In this document: one piece after another, positions 17,356-26,048 of the stretch
Layout of the letters: every line of letters starts with the position of its first letter
How positions within the stretch are numbered: the stretch's first letter is position 1
Source of the DNA: Bradymonadales bacterium
GTDB taxonomy: Bacteria; Myxococcota; Bradymonadia; REDH01
Direction of reading: 5' to 3'
Length of the DNA stretch: 29,172 nucleotides
Assembly (NCBI GenBank): GCA_947483645.1
Contig: CANKLS010000011.1
Location: forward strand, 1-29,172
Made by a program: the position numbers and the translations under genes
Notes under the pieces: model-generated
The model's input: the letters and a program-made list of their open reading frames with translations, nothing else
Told to the model about the DNA's origin: nothing
The model's database searches: none

Positions 17356-18273
17356 CTAGACGCTCCAGGCCTGCGCGGCCGGCCGTGGCATGCCGAGGCG
17401 GCGGCGGAGCATGGCGGCGACGAGGGTGTTCCAGAGGAGCATAGCGACGGTCATGGGGCCTACGCCACCTGGTACGCGCGTGATGACGCCGGCGCGGGCG
17501 TGCGCCTCCTCGAACTCCACATCGCCCGTCAGCTTGCCGGTCGGGAGCCGGTTGATGCCCACATCGATGATGGCTGCGCCCGGCTTGACCCAGCTTCCGC
17601 GGATGAGGCCCGGCACGCCGGCCGCGACGACCACCACATCGGCCTGCGCGATGCAGGCGCCGAGGTCTTCTGTGAAGCGGTGGCACATCGTCACCGTCGC
17701 GTCGGCACGCACCAGCATCTGGGCGACCGGCCGCCCCACGATCACGCTCCGGCCCACCACCACTGCGCGCTTGCCCGACAGCGGCACACCGGCCGCCTCG
17801 AGCAGCAGCATGCAGCCCGCCGGCGTGCAGGGCTCGAGCAGCGAGCGACCCGAGAAGAGCTGGCCCAGGTTGAGCGGATGAAAGCCATCCACATCTTTGC
17901 GGGGGTCAACGGCGGCGATGATCCGGCTCTCCGAAATCCCGCGCGGAAGCGGGAGCTGCACCAGAATGCCATCCACCGTCTCGTCGTTGTTGAGCTCCTC
18001 CACCAGCGCCAGAATCTGGGCCTCGGTGACGGTCGCGTCGAGGTGGTGATGCCGCGACAGGATCCCAACCTCTGCACAGGCCCGCACCTTGCCGCGGACG
18101 TAGACCTCGCTGGCAGGGTCGGCGCCAACGCGAACCACCGCGAGCGTCAGCGTGATGCCCTGCTCTGCCAGCAGCGCCGTCTGCTCCCGAATCGGCGCCT
18201 TGACGCGCTCGGCCACCAGCTTCCCGTGGAGAATGCCGTTGGTGACGGCCCATGAGTCCTGAAGGTGCGGCAT
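17356..18273 (-). CDS. folD: Bifunctional methylene-THF dehydrogenase / methenyl-THF cyclohydrolase
   Basis: A 305-residue cytoplasmic enzyme converting 5,10-methylene-THF to 10-formyl-THF with NADP. Diagnostic segments are PASEVYVRGKVRACAEVGI (catalytic Lys62), DGILVQLPLP, KDVDGFHPLNLG, PCTPAG, the nucleotide-binding VVVGRSVIVGRPVA and PGGVGPMT. The ATG at 18273 has GGAG 8 bases upstream; an in-frame GTG at 18312 would add 13 residues with no homology. It precedes gcvT by 25 bases and so can oxidise the methylene-THF that GcvT makes. It starts 72 bases after the giant TPR stop, so it may have its own promoter or be read through. Confidence 0.97.
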   Translation of the reverse strand: MPHLQDSWAVTNGILHGKLVAERVKAPIREQTALLAEQGITLTLAVVRVGADPASEVYVRGKVRACAEVGILSRHHHLDATVTEAQILALVEELNNDETVDGILVQLPLPRGISESRIIAAVDPRKDVDGFHPLNLGQLFSGRSLLEPCTPAGCMLLLEAAGVPLSGKRAVVVGRSVIVGRPVAQMLVRADATVTMCHRFTEDLGACIAQADVVVVAAGVPGLIRGSWVKPGAAIIDVGINRLPTGKLTGDVEFEEAHARAGVITRVPGGVGPMTVAMLLWNTLVAAMLRRRLGMPRPAAQAWSV

Positions 18274-18345
18274 GACGGGCGCTCCGGATTGCGTGCGGGC
18301 CGCCCCTACCACGCCGCGACGGGCGCCGCAAAGCAGAACGGCCGG

Positions 18346-21300
18346 TTAGCCGAAGAGCCAGGGGCGCTGCGAAAGCCCCGATTCATAACGGAGCAGGTAG
18401 TACTCGTCGCTGAGTGCATAGCGCAGCAGCGCGGTGCAGCGTGCGCTCGAGGTGATGACCTCCTGCGTCTGCGGCTGCTCGAGACGGCCGTTCCACCCCT
18501 CTGCCACGAGAATCTCCGAGATCGCCACAGAGACGTCGCCGCAGAAGACAAGGCCGAGACGGTCGCCCAGACGCGACGGCAGCAGCGACCAACCAGCCGG
18601 CACGCCGCGGATCAGGTCGGGGTTCTCGCGGAGCGCCGCAGCAGCCGCGCGCCGAGGAGAGTGGAGGAGCAGGCCGGCCACGTCGTCGGAGAGCGGGCTA
18701 CCGCCGGCCACCTGCATGTCGAGCCCCTTGATCGCCACCGCCACAATGAAGTCCTGCACCCGCTGGTCGTCGACCCACGAGAGCGGCACGACGCCAGACA
18801 GCGCCATGCCAGCGGTGTAGCCGGCCCAGAAGCGGGCGCCGAGCTGGTTCTGCGGCGAAACGCGGGCCGCCGGAACCGCGAAGGTCTTCGGCTCGAGGCC
18901 GATGACACCGTTGGTGTGACTGCCAAAAACCACCTTGGGAGGCTCGATCGCGAGCCAGTTGCAGGCGCCCTGAAGGTAGGCCTCGAAGGCCGCAGACTCG
19001 TCGCCGCGGAGCCGTACCGACGGGTAGTCGCGCCGGTTCGGCGCAGAGCGAGACAGCACCTTCTCTGCCAGCGGCATCATGCCCCGCAGCGTCTCCACAT
19101 CGGCCGTCGAGACGAGGTCGTGGGCGCCGTGCCGCCAGGCCACCGCCGTCTCGAGCTCCTGTGTGGGGTCGCGCAGCGCGTTCGGGTCGCCCGTATCAAC
19201 GTTGGCGCCGAAGGCCCGACGAATCTGGCGGGCAACGCGGAGCCGCGCCGCATCCTTCATCTCTTCGTAGAGGTTGTCGAGCTCCTGCGCGGCCTCGTCC
19301 CAGATGCTGGCGTCGCCAAGCTGGAGCGCGGTCAGCACCTTGGTCACCGCGTCGCGCACCCGGCCCGGCTGCTGCCCAGCCGCGCGGGCCTCGCGCAGCA
19401 ACGTCTTGGCAACGGGACCCCGCGCGCGCCGCGCCTGGGCGAAGGCATCCTCGGCCTCCCGAAACCGCCGCAGCACCGAGAAGTTGAGTTCGCCCACATA
19501 GCACCAGAGCTCGCCCAGCGTCTCTGCTGCAAGGTCGAGCCGGTTCTCCGCGAGCAGCCCGGCGAGCCGGTCGGCAAAGACCTGCGCGCCCTGGTTCACA
19601 CGGTAGAACTCCTCGAGCCCCGAGAGCGGGATGGCCCGGTCGGGGAAGGCCTCGAAGAGCCTCCAAAGAATCGCCTCGCCCTCTGCAGGCCGCTGGAGCC
19701 GGGCCCAGTAGGTCTTGGCGAGCAGGATCCAGCTCCGCTGATCCGCCACTTCGGGCGGCGTCGGTAGCTCGCCCTCGAGCAGTTCGACGCAACGCTGCGG
19801 ATCGCCGAAGCTCCCGTGCGCGCTCGCAAGCCGCATGGTCCACTCGCGCGACCGTGGGATAAGGCTATGGGCCTCTTCGAGCGCGGCCAGCGTGCGCGCC
19901 TTGTCGCCGCCCTGCCCCTGGTGGAGGCTTGCGAGACGGCCGAGAAGCTCCACGCGGCCCTCGCCACGGCAACCCGACGCGAGGCAGTCCTCGATGGTCG
20001 CACGGGCCGCCTCGAGGTTGCCGCCCAGCTCCTCGAGCCGCGACTTGTCGCGGGCATAACTGGTCTCTGCCGGCGCGTAGAGCACCGCCACACCGAGCGC
20101 ATCGATGGCATCGGAGGGGCGCTTGAGCTGCTCGAGCGCACGGGCGCGGCGGGCCGCAAGTGCAGCGCATCCATCGGGCGCAGGCGGCGCCTCCAAGAGG
20201 TGCTCCGCGATGGCCTGTTCGAGCCCCTCGAGGTCACTCGCATTCCAGAGCGCCGCGTAGACCTCGGTTCGAATCTCGCTGCCGTAACAGCCCAGCGCCG
20301 CCGCCTCGCGCAGCGACCGCGACCGCTCCTCGGCATCGAGCGAAGGCTCCGCGGCAAGGTCGAGCCAGCCACGGATTGCCCGCACCGCATCGCCCATCCC
20401 GCGCGCCAACTCCTGCCAGCGCGTCACCATCGCCTCATTCCGCCCGAGCGCCCGCGAGGCCGCGATGGCAAGCCGCTGCTGAAGCTCGCCGCCCTCCAGG
20501 CCAACCAGCGCGCCCACTGTCACACCGGCGCCGGCAATCTCAAGCAGCAGCGCCCGATCGGGCTCCTGCACCTCGGCGCGGTCGGACGAGCCAGCACTCT
20601 CCCGAACGAGGAACCGAGCAACCTCGGGGAGCAGGTCGGTTGCCACCGCTGCATCCGGGACCACGCCATGAAGGTCTGTGGCATGCCAGTGCACCACGGC
20701 CTGCTCCACCGGACCGGCAGGCGCGCTGCTCCGGAACGAGAAGGCAAGCCGCGCATCCCCCGCCCGCAGCGCCTCGATGGCGCAATGCTCCGAGGCCCGA
20801 ACCGACGAAGGGTCCTCGCCCGCAAGTGTCGACCAGACCTCGAGCCGGCGAACCTCGCTCAGGGTCGCCCCACCCCGCTCTACCGCCAGCTCCAGCATTG
20901 CCTGGCGGAGGTCTGCACCCGCCCGGTCCGCACCCGAAAGCAGCAGCGACACCGCCCGCTCCCGATCGGGATCCGAGACGCCCTCCGCAGTCCAGAGCCG
21001 ATCGACGCCGCTCACGGCCGCCGTCGCAGAGGCCGCATCGTCGAGGGCATCGAGATAGGCCGAAAAGGCCTCGCCGGGCCGCAACAGCGACCACTCCAGA
21101 ATCTCCGCAGCGCGGAACCGAAGGCGAGCGCGAGAGACCGCATCCTGCGCCTCTGCCGCACGTGCCACCACCGAGGTCAGCCGCGCCTCATGACGACCCA
21201 GCGCCTCGTTGAGCCGCTCCATCCACATCTGCGCTTCGTCGCGAGAGGACGGCGAAAGTTCGGCGACCTGACGCCAAGCCTCCATCGCCAGTTCGGGCTG

Positions 21301-23277
21301 CGAGAGATGCACGGCATACCACTCGCCGAGCTGGCGCAGGCAGCGGAGCCGCTGCGTCGTCACCGTGGAGGCGCGCAACACGCGCTCCGTGAGCGTCGCC
21401 AGATCTTCCCAGCGGCCCTGCGACTGCAGCAGCTGACCCAGCCCGCGCAGCGCCTCCTCAGCGAGCACATCCTCATCCAGCGCACGCAGCCAGTAGCGCT
21501 CCGCAAGCGTCAGGTCGCCCACTGCACGGCGGCAAACCTCGGCCACACGGCAGAGCACCGAGATGCGCGAAGCCTGGTCCGAAGAGAGCTGCGCCACCTC
21601 GCGGTCGGCAAGCCGAAGATAGTCGGCCCACCGCTCCCGCGCCGCATAGTTCCGCCCCAGCGAAGACCAGGCCGCGGGATGCTCCGGTGCGATTTCCAGC
21701 AGTGCCTCGTAGGCAGCCGCCGCGCGGTCCAGGTCGCGCATCCGCATCTCGGCCAGCACCGCAGCCTCTTCGAGGAAGACCACCCGGTCGCGCAGCGGCG
21801 AGACCCTGCGGGCGCTCGAGAGCAGCAGTTCGAAGCAGTCGGCCCAGCGCATCTGGTCGCTCAGCAGCCGCGCCAGTCGACGCACCATGAGCGGCTCGGG
21901 GCGCAAGTCGAGCGCCTCGCGCAGGTGGCGTTCCGACGAGGCTGCGTCGCCGAGATATTCCTCGTAGATCTCCGCCAGCCGCTCGTGCAGCCGGATGCGC
22001 TCCGACAGGTCTTCCTCCGCCGCGCACTCCGACTCCAGCACCTCGGCCAGCTGCCCCCAGTTCGACTCGCGGAGCAGCAGCGTTGCGAGCAGCCGCAGCG
22101 CGGGCTTGTAGCCCGGCGACTCTGCGAGCGCCTCGTTGGCAAGCCCGACGGCCGAGCGCAGCCGCGCCGGCGTCTCAGCGAGCCGCTGCGCCATTTGAAC
22201 AAGCAGATCGGCACGCTCGGCGTCCGACGCGGCAGCAGCGATGGAGGCATCGAGCGCATCGAGCAGGTCGTCCGGCACGGCCTCCGCGGTCGCCGAACGC
22301 GACAGCGCCAGGAACCCTGCCGCAGCCACGGGCGCGGTGATGCCGTCGCGCATCGCCTCCCGCATCGCCTCGAGCGCCGCGGCCCGCTGCCCAAACCGAT
22401 AGGCCCGCAACAGCGCGAGCTCGTAGAAGGAGGCGCAGCGCACGTTGGCGCCATCGGCCGCCTGCGCCAGCTCGGCGAGGAGCGCAGCGGCGGTCTCGAT
22501 GTCGCCGGCATCGTAGGCGGCGCGAAGCAGCGGGCGGCCCGACTCCAGCGACGGCGCCCGGTCGAAGGCCTCGCGGAACCAGTCCAAGACATCGGCCTCG
22601 GGCGCGCCCATCAGGTCTGCCAGCACCGCCAACGCCAGCGCACCATCGGCCCGCCAATCAGCCTCGGAGGCCTCCTCAAACTGCGCCCAGCGCTCCACCC
22701 GCTCGGCCAGCGCCTCCTGCTTCCGGCCGGCGCGCACAAGCACATCTTCGAGCGTCACCCGATAGACCGCGCGCAGGTCTTCCGTGACCTCCGCGAGCTG
22801 CGGCGCCACATCGCGCAACATCATGATCAACTTGTCGGTGCGCGCCTCTTCCCGCAGGCCGAGCTGCACAGCGCCAATGGTCGCCAAGACCACCTGCGCG
22901 GCAGACCGCTCCGCTGCGATCTCCAGCCGGTAGACCTCCGCCAGCCGCTTCAGATCGCGGGCCCGACGAGCAGCGCGGCGAAGACCTGCAAAGGCGCGCG
23001 GGTCGGCATCGGTGTGGGCCGCGGAACGCTGAAAGAGCAGCTCCCCGCGGTCTGCGTCGCCGCAACCAAACTCGGCCACCTCGGCCGCGGAGGCCTGCAG
23101 CGCACCAACGCCAACCGTCCCCTCCATCATCTGCGCATCGCGCGACCAGGCCGCGAGCACCGCGTCGAGGAACTGGCGGGGCATCCGCGCATCCTGCTCG
23201 GAGGCAATCACCACTGCACGACGAGACCCGCTCTCGCCTACCGACCCCTCTTCGCGCTCGTCGTCATCGCGGTGCAT
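18346..23277 (-). CDS. Giant TPR-repeat protein (1643 aa) with a distinct C-terminal domain
   Basis: One uninterrupted frame of 1643 residues with no signal peptide. The first ~1340 residues are TPR-like helical repeats; clear units include AAYEALLEIAPEHPAAWSSL and ERYWLRALDEDVLAEEALRG, with W-rich turns about every 40 residues. The last ~298 residues differ: less repetitive, with hydrophobic GARFWAGYTAGMALSG, GDRLGLVFCGDVSVAI and a closing LLRYALSDEYYLLR. From memory, this pattern resembles the C-terminal region of large myxobacterial TPR proteins of unknown role; I could not check it. The ATG at 23277 has GGAGG 4 bases upstream; a GTG at 23331 would overlap the previous gene. It starts 13 bases after the HELAH peptidase gene, so coupled expression is likely. 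Function unknown. Confidence 0.88.
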   Translation of the reverse strand: MHRDDDEREEGSVGESGSRRAVVIASEQDARMPRQFLDAVLAAWSRDAQMMEGTVGVGALQASAAEVAEFGCGDADRGELLFQRSAAHTDADPRAFAGLRRAARRARDLKRLAEVYRLEIAAERSAAQVVLATIGAVQLGLREEARTDKLIMMLRDVAPQLAEVTEDLRAVYRVTLEDVLVRAGRKQEALAERVERWAQFEEASEADWRADGALALAVLADLMGAPEADVLDWFREAFDRAPSLESGRPLLRAAYDAGDIETAAALLAELAQAADGANVRCASFYELALLRAYRFGQRAAALEAMREAMRDGITAPVAAAGFLALSRSATAEAVPDDLLDALDASIAAAASDAERADLLVQMAQRLAETPARLRSAVGLANEALAESPGYKPALRLLATLLLRESNWGQLAEVLESECAAEEDLSERIRLHERLAEIYEEYLGDAASSERHLREALDLRPEPLMVRRLARLLSDQMRWADCFELLLSSARRVSPLRDRVVFLEEAAVLAEMRMRDLDRAAAAYEALLEIAPEHPAAWSSLGRNYAARERWADYLRLADREVAQLSSDQASRISVLCRVAEVCRRAVGDLTLAERYWLRALDEDVLAEEALRGLGQLLQSQGRWEDLATLTERVLRASTVTTQRLRCLRQLGEWYAVHLSQPELAMEAWRQVAELSPSSRDEAQMWMERLNEALGRHEARLTSVVARAAEAQDAVSRARLRFRAAEILEWSLLRPGEAFSAYLDALDDAASATAAVSGVDRLWTAEGVSDPDRERAVSLLLSGADRAGADLRQAMLELAVERGGATLSEVRRLEVWSTLAGEDPSSVRASEHCAIEALRAGDARLAFSFRSSAPAGPVEQAVVHWHATDLHGVVPDAAVATDLLPEVARFLVRESAGSSDRAEVQEPDRALLLEIAGAGVTVGALVGLEGGELQQRLAIAASRALGRNEAMVTRWQELARGMGDAVRAIRGWLDLAAEPSLDAEERSRSLREAAALGCYGSEIRTEVYAALWNASDLEGLEQAIAEHLLEAPPAPDGCAALAARRARALEQLKRPSDAIDALGVAVLYAPAETSYARDKSRLEELGGNLEAARATIEDCLASGCRGEGRVELLGRLASLHQGQGGDKARTLAALEEAHSLIPRSREWTMRLASAHGSFGDPQRCVELLEGELPTPPEVADQRSWILLAKTYWARLQRPAEGEAILWRLFEAFPDRAIPLSGLEEFYRVNQGAQVFADRLAGLLAENRLDLAAETLGELWCYVGELNFSVLRRFREAEDAFAQARRARGPVAKTLLREARAAGQQPGRVRDAVTKVLTALQLGDASIWDEAAQELDNLYEEMKDAARLRVARQIRRAFGANVDTGDPNALRDPTQELETAVAWRHGAHDLVSTADVETLRGMMPLAEKVLSRSAPNRRDYPSVRLRGDESAAFEAYLQGACNWLAIEPPKVVFGSHTNGVIGLEPKTFAVPAARVSPQNQLGARFWAGYTAGMALSGVVPLSWVDDQRVQDFIVAVAIKGLDMQVAGGSPLSDDVAGLLLHSPRRAAAAALRENPDLIRGVPAGWSLLPSRLGDRLGLVFCGDVSVAISEILVAEGWNGRLEQPQTQEVITSSARCTALLRYALSDEYYLLRYESGLSQRPWLFG

Positions 23278-23281
23278 ACAT

Positions 23282-23286
23282 CCTCC
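23282..23286 (-). promoter_or_regulatory. Ribosome binding site of the second giant TPR gene
   Basis: GGAGG on the minus strand, 4 bases before the ATG at 23277, inside the 13-base gap after the peptidase stop. It supports that ATG over the upstream GTG at 23331. Confidence 0.65.
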
Positions 23287-23290
23287 AGCA

Positions 23291-24244
23291 TCAGCCGAAG
23301 GTAGTATCGTCAGGGTCTGCTCGGTATGCACCTTTTTGGCGGCGCTCCATCACCTTGAGTTTGGCAGCCTTCTGCCTGCCCCGACGGCGCCAGGCCCAGA
23401 GCCCCAGCAGCGCTACCAGAACCCAACCGGCCCCCACGCCCGTCGCGACAGGGAGCCAGTGAAATCGCCCCTCCACGTAGTCCAGCCAGGTCTGCTCCGC
23501 ACCGGCGAAGGGCTGCCCTGTGACCGCCAGAAAGGCCGCATCCCACGAGCCGCCGCTCCGCCGCATCTCGGCAAAGATGCGCCGCCCGAGTTCGGCACCG
23601 AACTCGCCCTCCAGCCAGCGCACCATGTGGAAGCTCTGTGCATAGGCCAGGTCTGCCTGCCCTGCCCCTGCGGGGTAGCCGGCCGTCAGATTGTCGAAGG
23701 GGTAGAGGCGTCCCATGACCGCGGCGCCGCTCAGCTGCGCCATCCGCTCCACATCCCAGTCGTGCGAGACCTCCATGGCGTAGCCCTCGTTGAACCAGCG
23801 CGGCACCGGCCGCCGCTCCGTCGCAAGCGCCACCGCGATGTGGGCCAGCTCATGCGCCAGCGTCCGCTCCCACTCCGGATTCGCCGGCGCCATCAACACC
23901 GTCATGCGCGACGGGATCGTCAGACCCGAGGCCCACTCCGGCGGCTGCGACGGGATCCCCTGCCGCGCGAACCAGTCGTTCATGTCGCGCTCCGCGCTCA
24001 CCGTCACGCGACCGCCCGCAGGCACCCCAACCCGGGTCGCGATGCCGGGCCACTCCTGCTCGATCACCCGCACGGCAGTGGCCATCGAACCGGCCATGCC
24101 GACCGGTGCATCCACCTCAAACCAGGTCGCCGCAACCTCCACAACCGTCGCCGGCTCGCGCGCCGCCGAAGGAGCAGCAGACAGCGCCGGCACAAAGAGA
24201 AACAGCCCCAGCAGGAGCGCGATCAGACGGCTACGGATATGCAA
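23291..24244 (-). CDS. Membrane-anchored zinc metallopeptidase (HELAH, MA-type)
   Basis: About 317 residues. The N-terminal signal peptide (MHIRSRLIALLLGLFLFVPALSA) exports a domain carrying the zincin motif HELAH (131-135) and a third-ligand Glu in WFNEGY (Glu153), an arrangement typical of MA-clan (gluzincin) peptidases. A single C-terminal membrane helix (~265-285) is followed by a basic tail of ~32 residues (RRRGRQKAAKLKVMERRQKG...). This gives a periplasmic domain and a cytoplasmic tail. The start is TTG at 24244, with GAGG 7 bases upstream and overlapping the end of the DUF167 gene by 14 bases; an ATG at 24283 is the alternative but lacks a ribosome site. The giant TPR gene follows after 13 bases. 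Substrate unknown. Confidence 0.82.
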   Translation of the reverse strand: MHIRSRLIALLLGLFLFVPALSAAPSAAREPATVVEVAATWFEVDAPVGMAGSMATAVRVIEQEWPGIATRVGVPAGGRVTVSAERDMNDWFARQGIPSQPPEWASGLTIPSRMTVLMAPANPEWERTLAHELAHIAVALATERRPVPRWFNEGYAMEVSHDWDVERMAQLSGAAVMGRLYPFDNLTAGYPAGAGQADLAYAQSFHMVRWLEGEFGAELGRRIFAEMRRSGGSWDAAFLAVTGQPFAGAEQTWLDYVEGRFHWLPVATGVGAGWVLVALLGLWAWRRRGRQKAAKLKVMERRQKGAYRADPDDTTFG

Positions 24245-24527
24245 GCTCCAACCTCGTGGCGACCTCGAGCGGCGTCGTTCCATGCACCAGCAGCCGCTTG
24301 CGCTTGCCCGTGCTTCCGCTCTGCAGCTCAACCTGAGCACGCGGCACCCCGAGCGCACGCGAAAAGAAGGCAATGACCTCCTCGTTCGCCTCGCCATCCA
24401 CGGGAGGCGCCGCAATCTGCACCTTCACGCGGCCATCATACAGCCCCACGACGCGGCTCTTCGAGGCCCGCGGCGACACAAGGAGGTCGATGGTCGCACC
24501 TGACGCGTGCGTCAATATGGCGCCCAA
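24231..24527 (-). CDS. DUF167/YggU family protein
   Basis: A 98-residue protein with the family core: IDLLVSPRASKSRVVGLYDGRVKVQIAAPP with the conserved VDGEANEE, then FFSRALGVPRAQVELQSGSTGKRKRLLV. The molecular function of this small conserved family is not established. Genes of the family often lie beside yggS and proC, as here, though the usual yggT membrane gene is missing. The TTG at 24527 is chosen because GGAGGAG sits 7 bases upstream; an ATG at 24572 would overlap proC by 44 bases. The 3' end overlaps the peptidase gene. Confidence 0.9.
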   Translation of the reverse strand: MGAILTHASGATIDLLVSPRASKSRVVGLYDGRVKVQIAAPPVDGEANEEVIAFFSRALGVPRAQVELQSGSTGKRKRLLVHGTTPLEVATRLELAYP

Positions 24528-24528
24528 C

Positions 24529-25350
24529 CTAAGACTCCTCCGCGAGGCTCCGAGAACGGCGCGTCGAGGCAATGACCGCTGCCATCACCGAGCCGCGGAA
24601 GGCGCCCGACTCCAGCGCAGCCAGACCGGCGATGGTCGTGCCGCCGGGCGAAGAGACCGCATCCTTGATGGCCGCCGGCGTGGCATGCGGCTGCGACAGC
24701 ATCTCGGCTGCGCCGCGCAGCATCGCCGCAACCGCAACGCGGGCCGTCTCCCGCGTCAGCCCCTCGTGCACGCCGGCGTCCGCTAGCGCTTCGGCGAAGA
24801 TACAGGCGAAGGCCGGCCCCGAGCTCGCCACGGCCGTGAAGGGATGCATGTCGGCCTCGCGCGGGAGCCGCACCACCGACCCCACCGCACCGAAGAGCCA
24901 CTCCGCCTGGGCAAGCCAGCCCTGATGCTCGGGCGCAGCAAAGAGCGCCGTCGCAGAGCAGCCCAGCGTCGCCGCCAGGTTGGGCATCGCCCGCACAACC
25001 GCAACCTCACCGCCGAGCGCAGCCCGGATGCGGGCCAGCGAGACGCCCGCCGCAATGCTGATGACCAGCGACGGAACCTTCGACGCCCGCGCAACCTCCG
25101 CGCAGACCGCTGCGATGAGATGTGGCTTCACCGCCAGCACCAGCACCTCGCTCCGCTCCGCAACCTCGGCGACGCTGCCCAGCCGCTGCCCTTCGAAGCC
25201 CGGCGCAGCGCCGGCATAGGTGTCGAAGCCCGCGATGTTCGCCGCCGCCAACCGCCCCGAGCGGACGAGGCCAGACGCCAGCGCGCCGCCCATGTTCCCA
25301 AGCCCGATGAACCCAACCGAGGTCGCTGCAACACTGCCTGTCGTCATCAT
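24529..25350 (-). CDS. proC: Pyrroline-5-carboxylate reductase
   Basis: A 273-residue enzyme that reduces pyrroline-5-carboxylate to proline, the last step of proline synthesis. The NAD(P)-binding fold starts at VGFIGLGNMGGAL (12-24), followed by VLAVKPHLI, RAMPNLAATLGCSATALFA and the C-terminal signature DAVSSPGGTTIAGLAALE (~230-247). Length is normal. Its ATG at 25350 overlaps the yggS stop (ATGATGA), so translation is probably coupled. The DUF167 start at 24527 abuts its stop codon. Confidence 0.96.
   Translation of the reverse strand: MMTTGSVAATSVGFIGLGNMGGALASGLVRSGRLAAANIAGFDTYAGAAPGFEGQRLGSVAEVAERSEVLVLAVKPHLIAAVCAEVARASKVPSLVISIAAGVSLARIRAALGGEVAVVRAMPNLAATLGCSATALFAAPEHQGWLAQAEWLFGAVGSVVRLPREADMHPFTAVASSGPAFACIFAEALADAGVHEGLTRETARVAVAAMLRGAAEMLSQPHATPAAIKDAVSSPGGTTIAGLAALESGAFRGSVMAAVIASTRRSRSLAEES
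24535..24541 (-). promoter_or_regulatory. Ribosome binding site of the DUF167 gene
   Basis: GGAGGAG on the minus strand, inside the last codons of proC and 7 bases before a TTG at 24527. It is the basis for choosing TTG as the start. Confidence 0.65.
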
Positions 25351-26048
25351 CCACTCCGCTCGCCAAAGAGGGCCGAACCCACACGAACCATCGTGGCGCC
25401 CTCCTCTATCGCTATCTCAAAGTCGTCGCTCATGCCCATCGAAAGTTCGCGCAGGCAGGACGCTCTGCCGGCCTCGACTTCACGGCGGTTCAGCGCGTCG
25501 CGCAGCTCACGGAGAGCTGCATGCAGTGGCCGCGTCGCCTCGGCCTCCTCCATGAAGGGCGGAATCGACATCAGCCCCACCGGCCGCAGCCAGCGCGACG
25601 CCGAGAGCGCATCGAGCAGCGTGACGGCCTCGGCTGCGCTGCAGCCCGACTTCTGCGCCTCGCCCGCAAGGTTCACCTGCAGCAAGACCTCCTGCGGCCC
25701 CACAGCGCGGCGGTCCAGTTCGGCCACCAGCGAGAGCCGGTCCACGGTCTGAATCGTCGCGGCCCGGTTGACCACCATCCCCACCTTGTTCGACTGCAGG
25801 TTGCCGATGAGGTGCCACTGAAGCCCCGCGCCAAACCGCTCCACCCGGGCCCGCCACTCCTGCACGTAGTTCTCGGCGAGGTCGGTCACGCCGAGCGAGA
25901 TGACCTCGCGGATATCCTCGTCCGACTGCCGCTTGACCACCGCGAGCAGCCGAACCGACCCGGCCTCACGGCCGCTCCGCGCCACGGCAGCCGCCATGCG
26001 ACCCCGAATCTCCGCCAGCCGTTCGCTCAGCACCACTGCCCCTGCCAC
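25347..26048 (-). CDS. YggS/PROSC-type pyridoxal-phosphate homeostasis protein
   Basis: A 233-residue PLP-binding barrel protein. The PLP lysine is Lys39 in LLAVVKRQSDEDI (most relatives read AVSK). Other family motifs are DLAENYVQE, WHLIGNLQSNK, VGLMSIPP and the C-terminal LSMGMSDDFEIAIEEGATMVRVG. The family balances PLP and affects amino-acid pools without known enzymatic activity. The start is GTG: 26048 overlaps maf by 22 bases, while GTG at 26036 or 26033 is possible because of an AGGGG stretch just upstream. It overlaps proC by 4 bases, the common yggS-proC pairing. Confidence 0.94.
   Translation of the reverse strand: MAGAVVLSERLAEIRGRMAAAVARSGREAGSVRLLAVVKRQSDEDIREVISLGVTDLAENYVQEWRARVERFGAGLQWHLIGNLQSNKVGMVVNRAATIQTVDRLSLVAELDRRAVGPQEVLLQVNLAGEAQKSGCSAAEAVTLLDALSASRWLRPVGLMSIPPFMEEAEATRPLHAALRELRDALNRREVEAGRASCLRELSMGMSDDFEIAIEEGATMVRVGSALFGERSG

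Noticed and set aside
18274..18345. Possible glycine riboswitch or terminator before folD-gcvT-gcvH
   Set aside because: The 72-base gap is too short for a glycine riboswitch, and no hairpin with a T-run is visible.
19816..23304. A 1162-codon open frame on the plus strand, opposite the second giant TPR gene
   Set aside because: It is an antisense shadow typical of high-GC DNA: rich in Arg, Pro, His and Gln with no domain pattern, while the minus strand gives a coherent TPR protein with a ribosome site.
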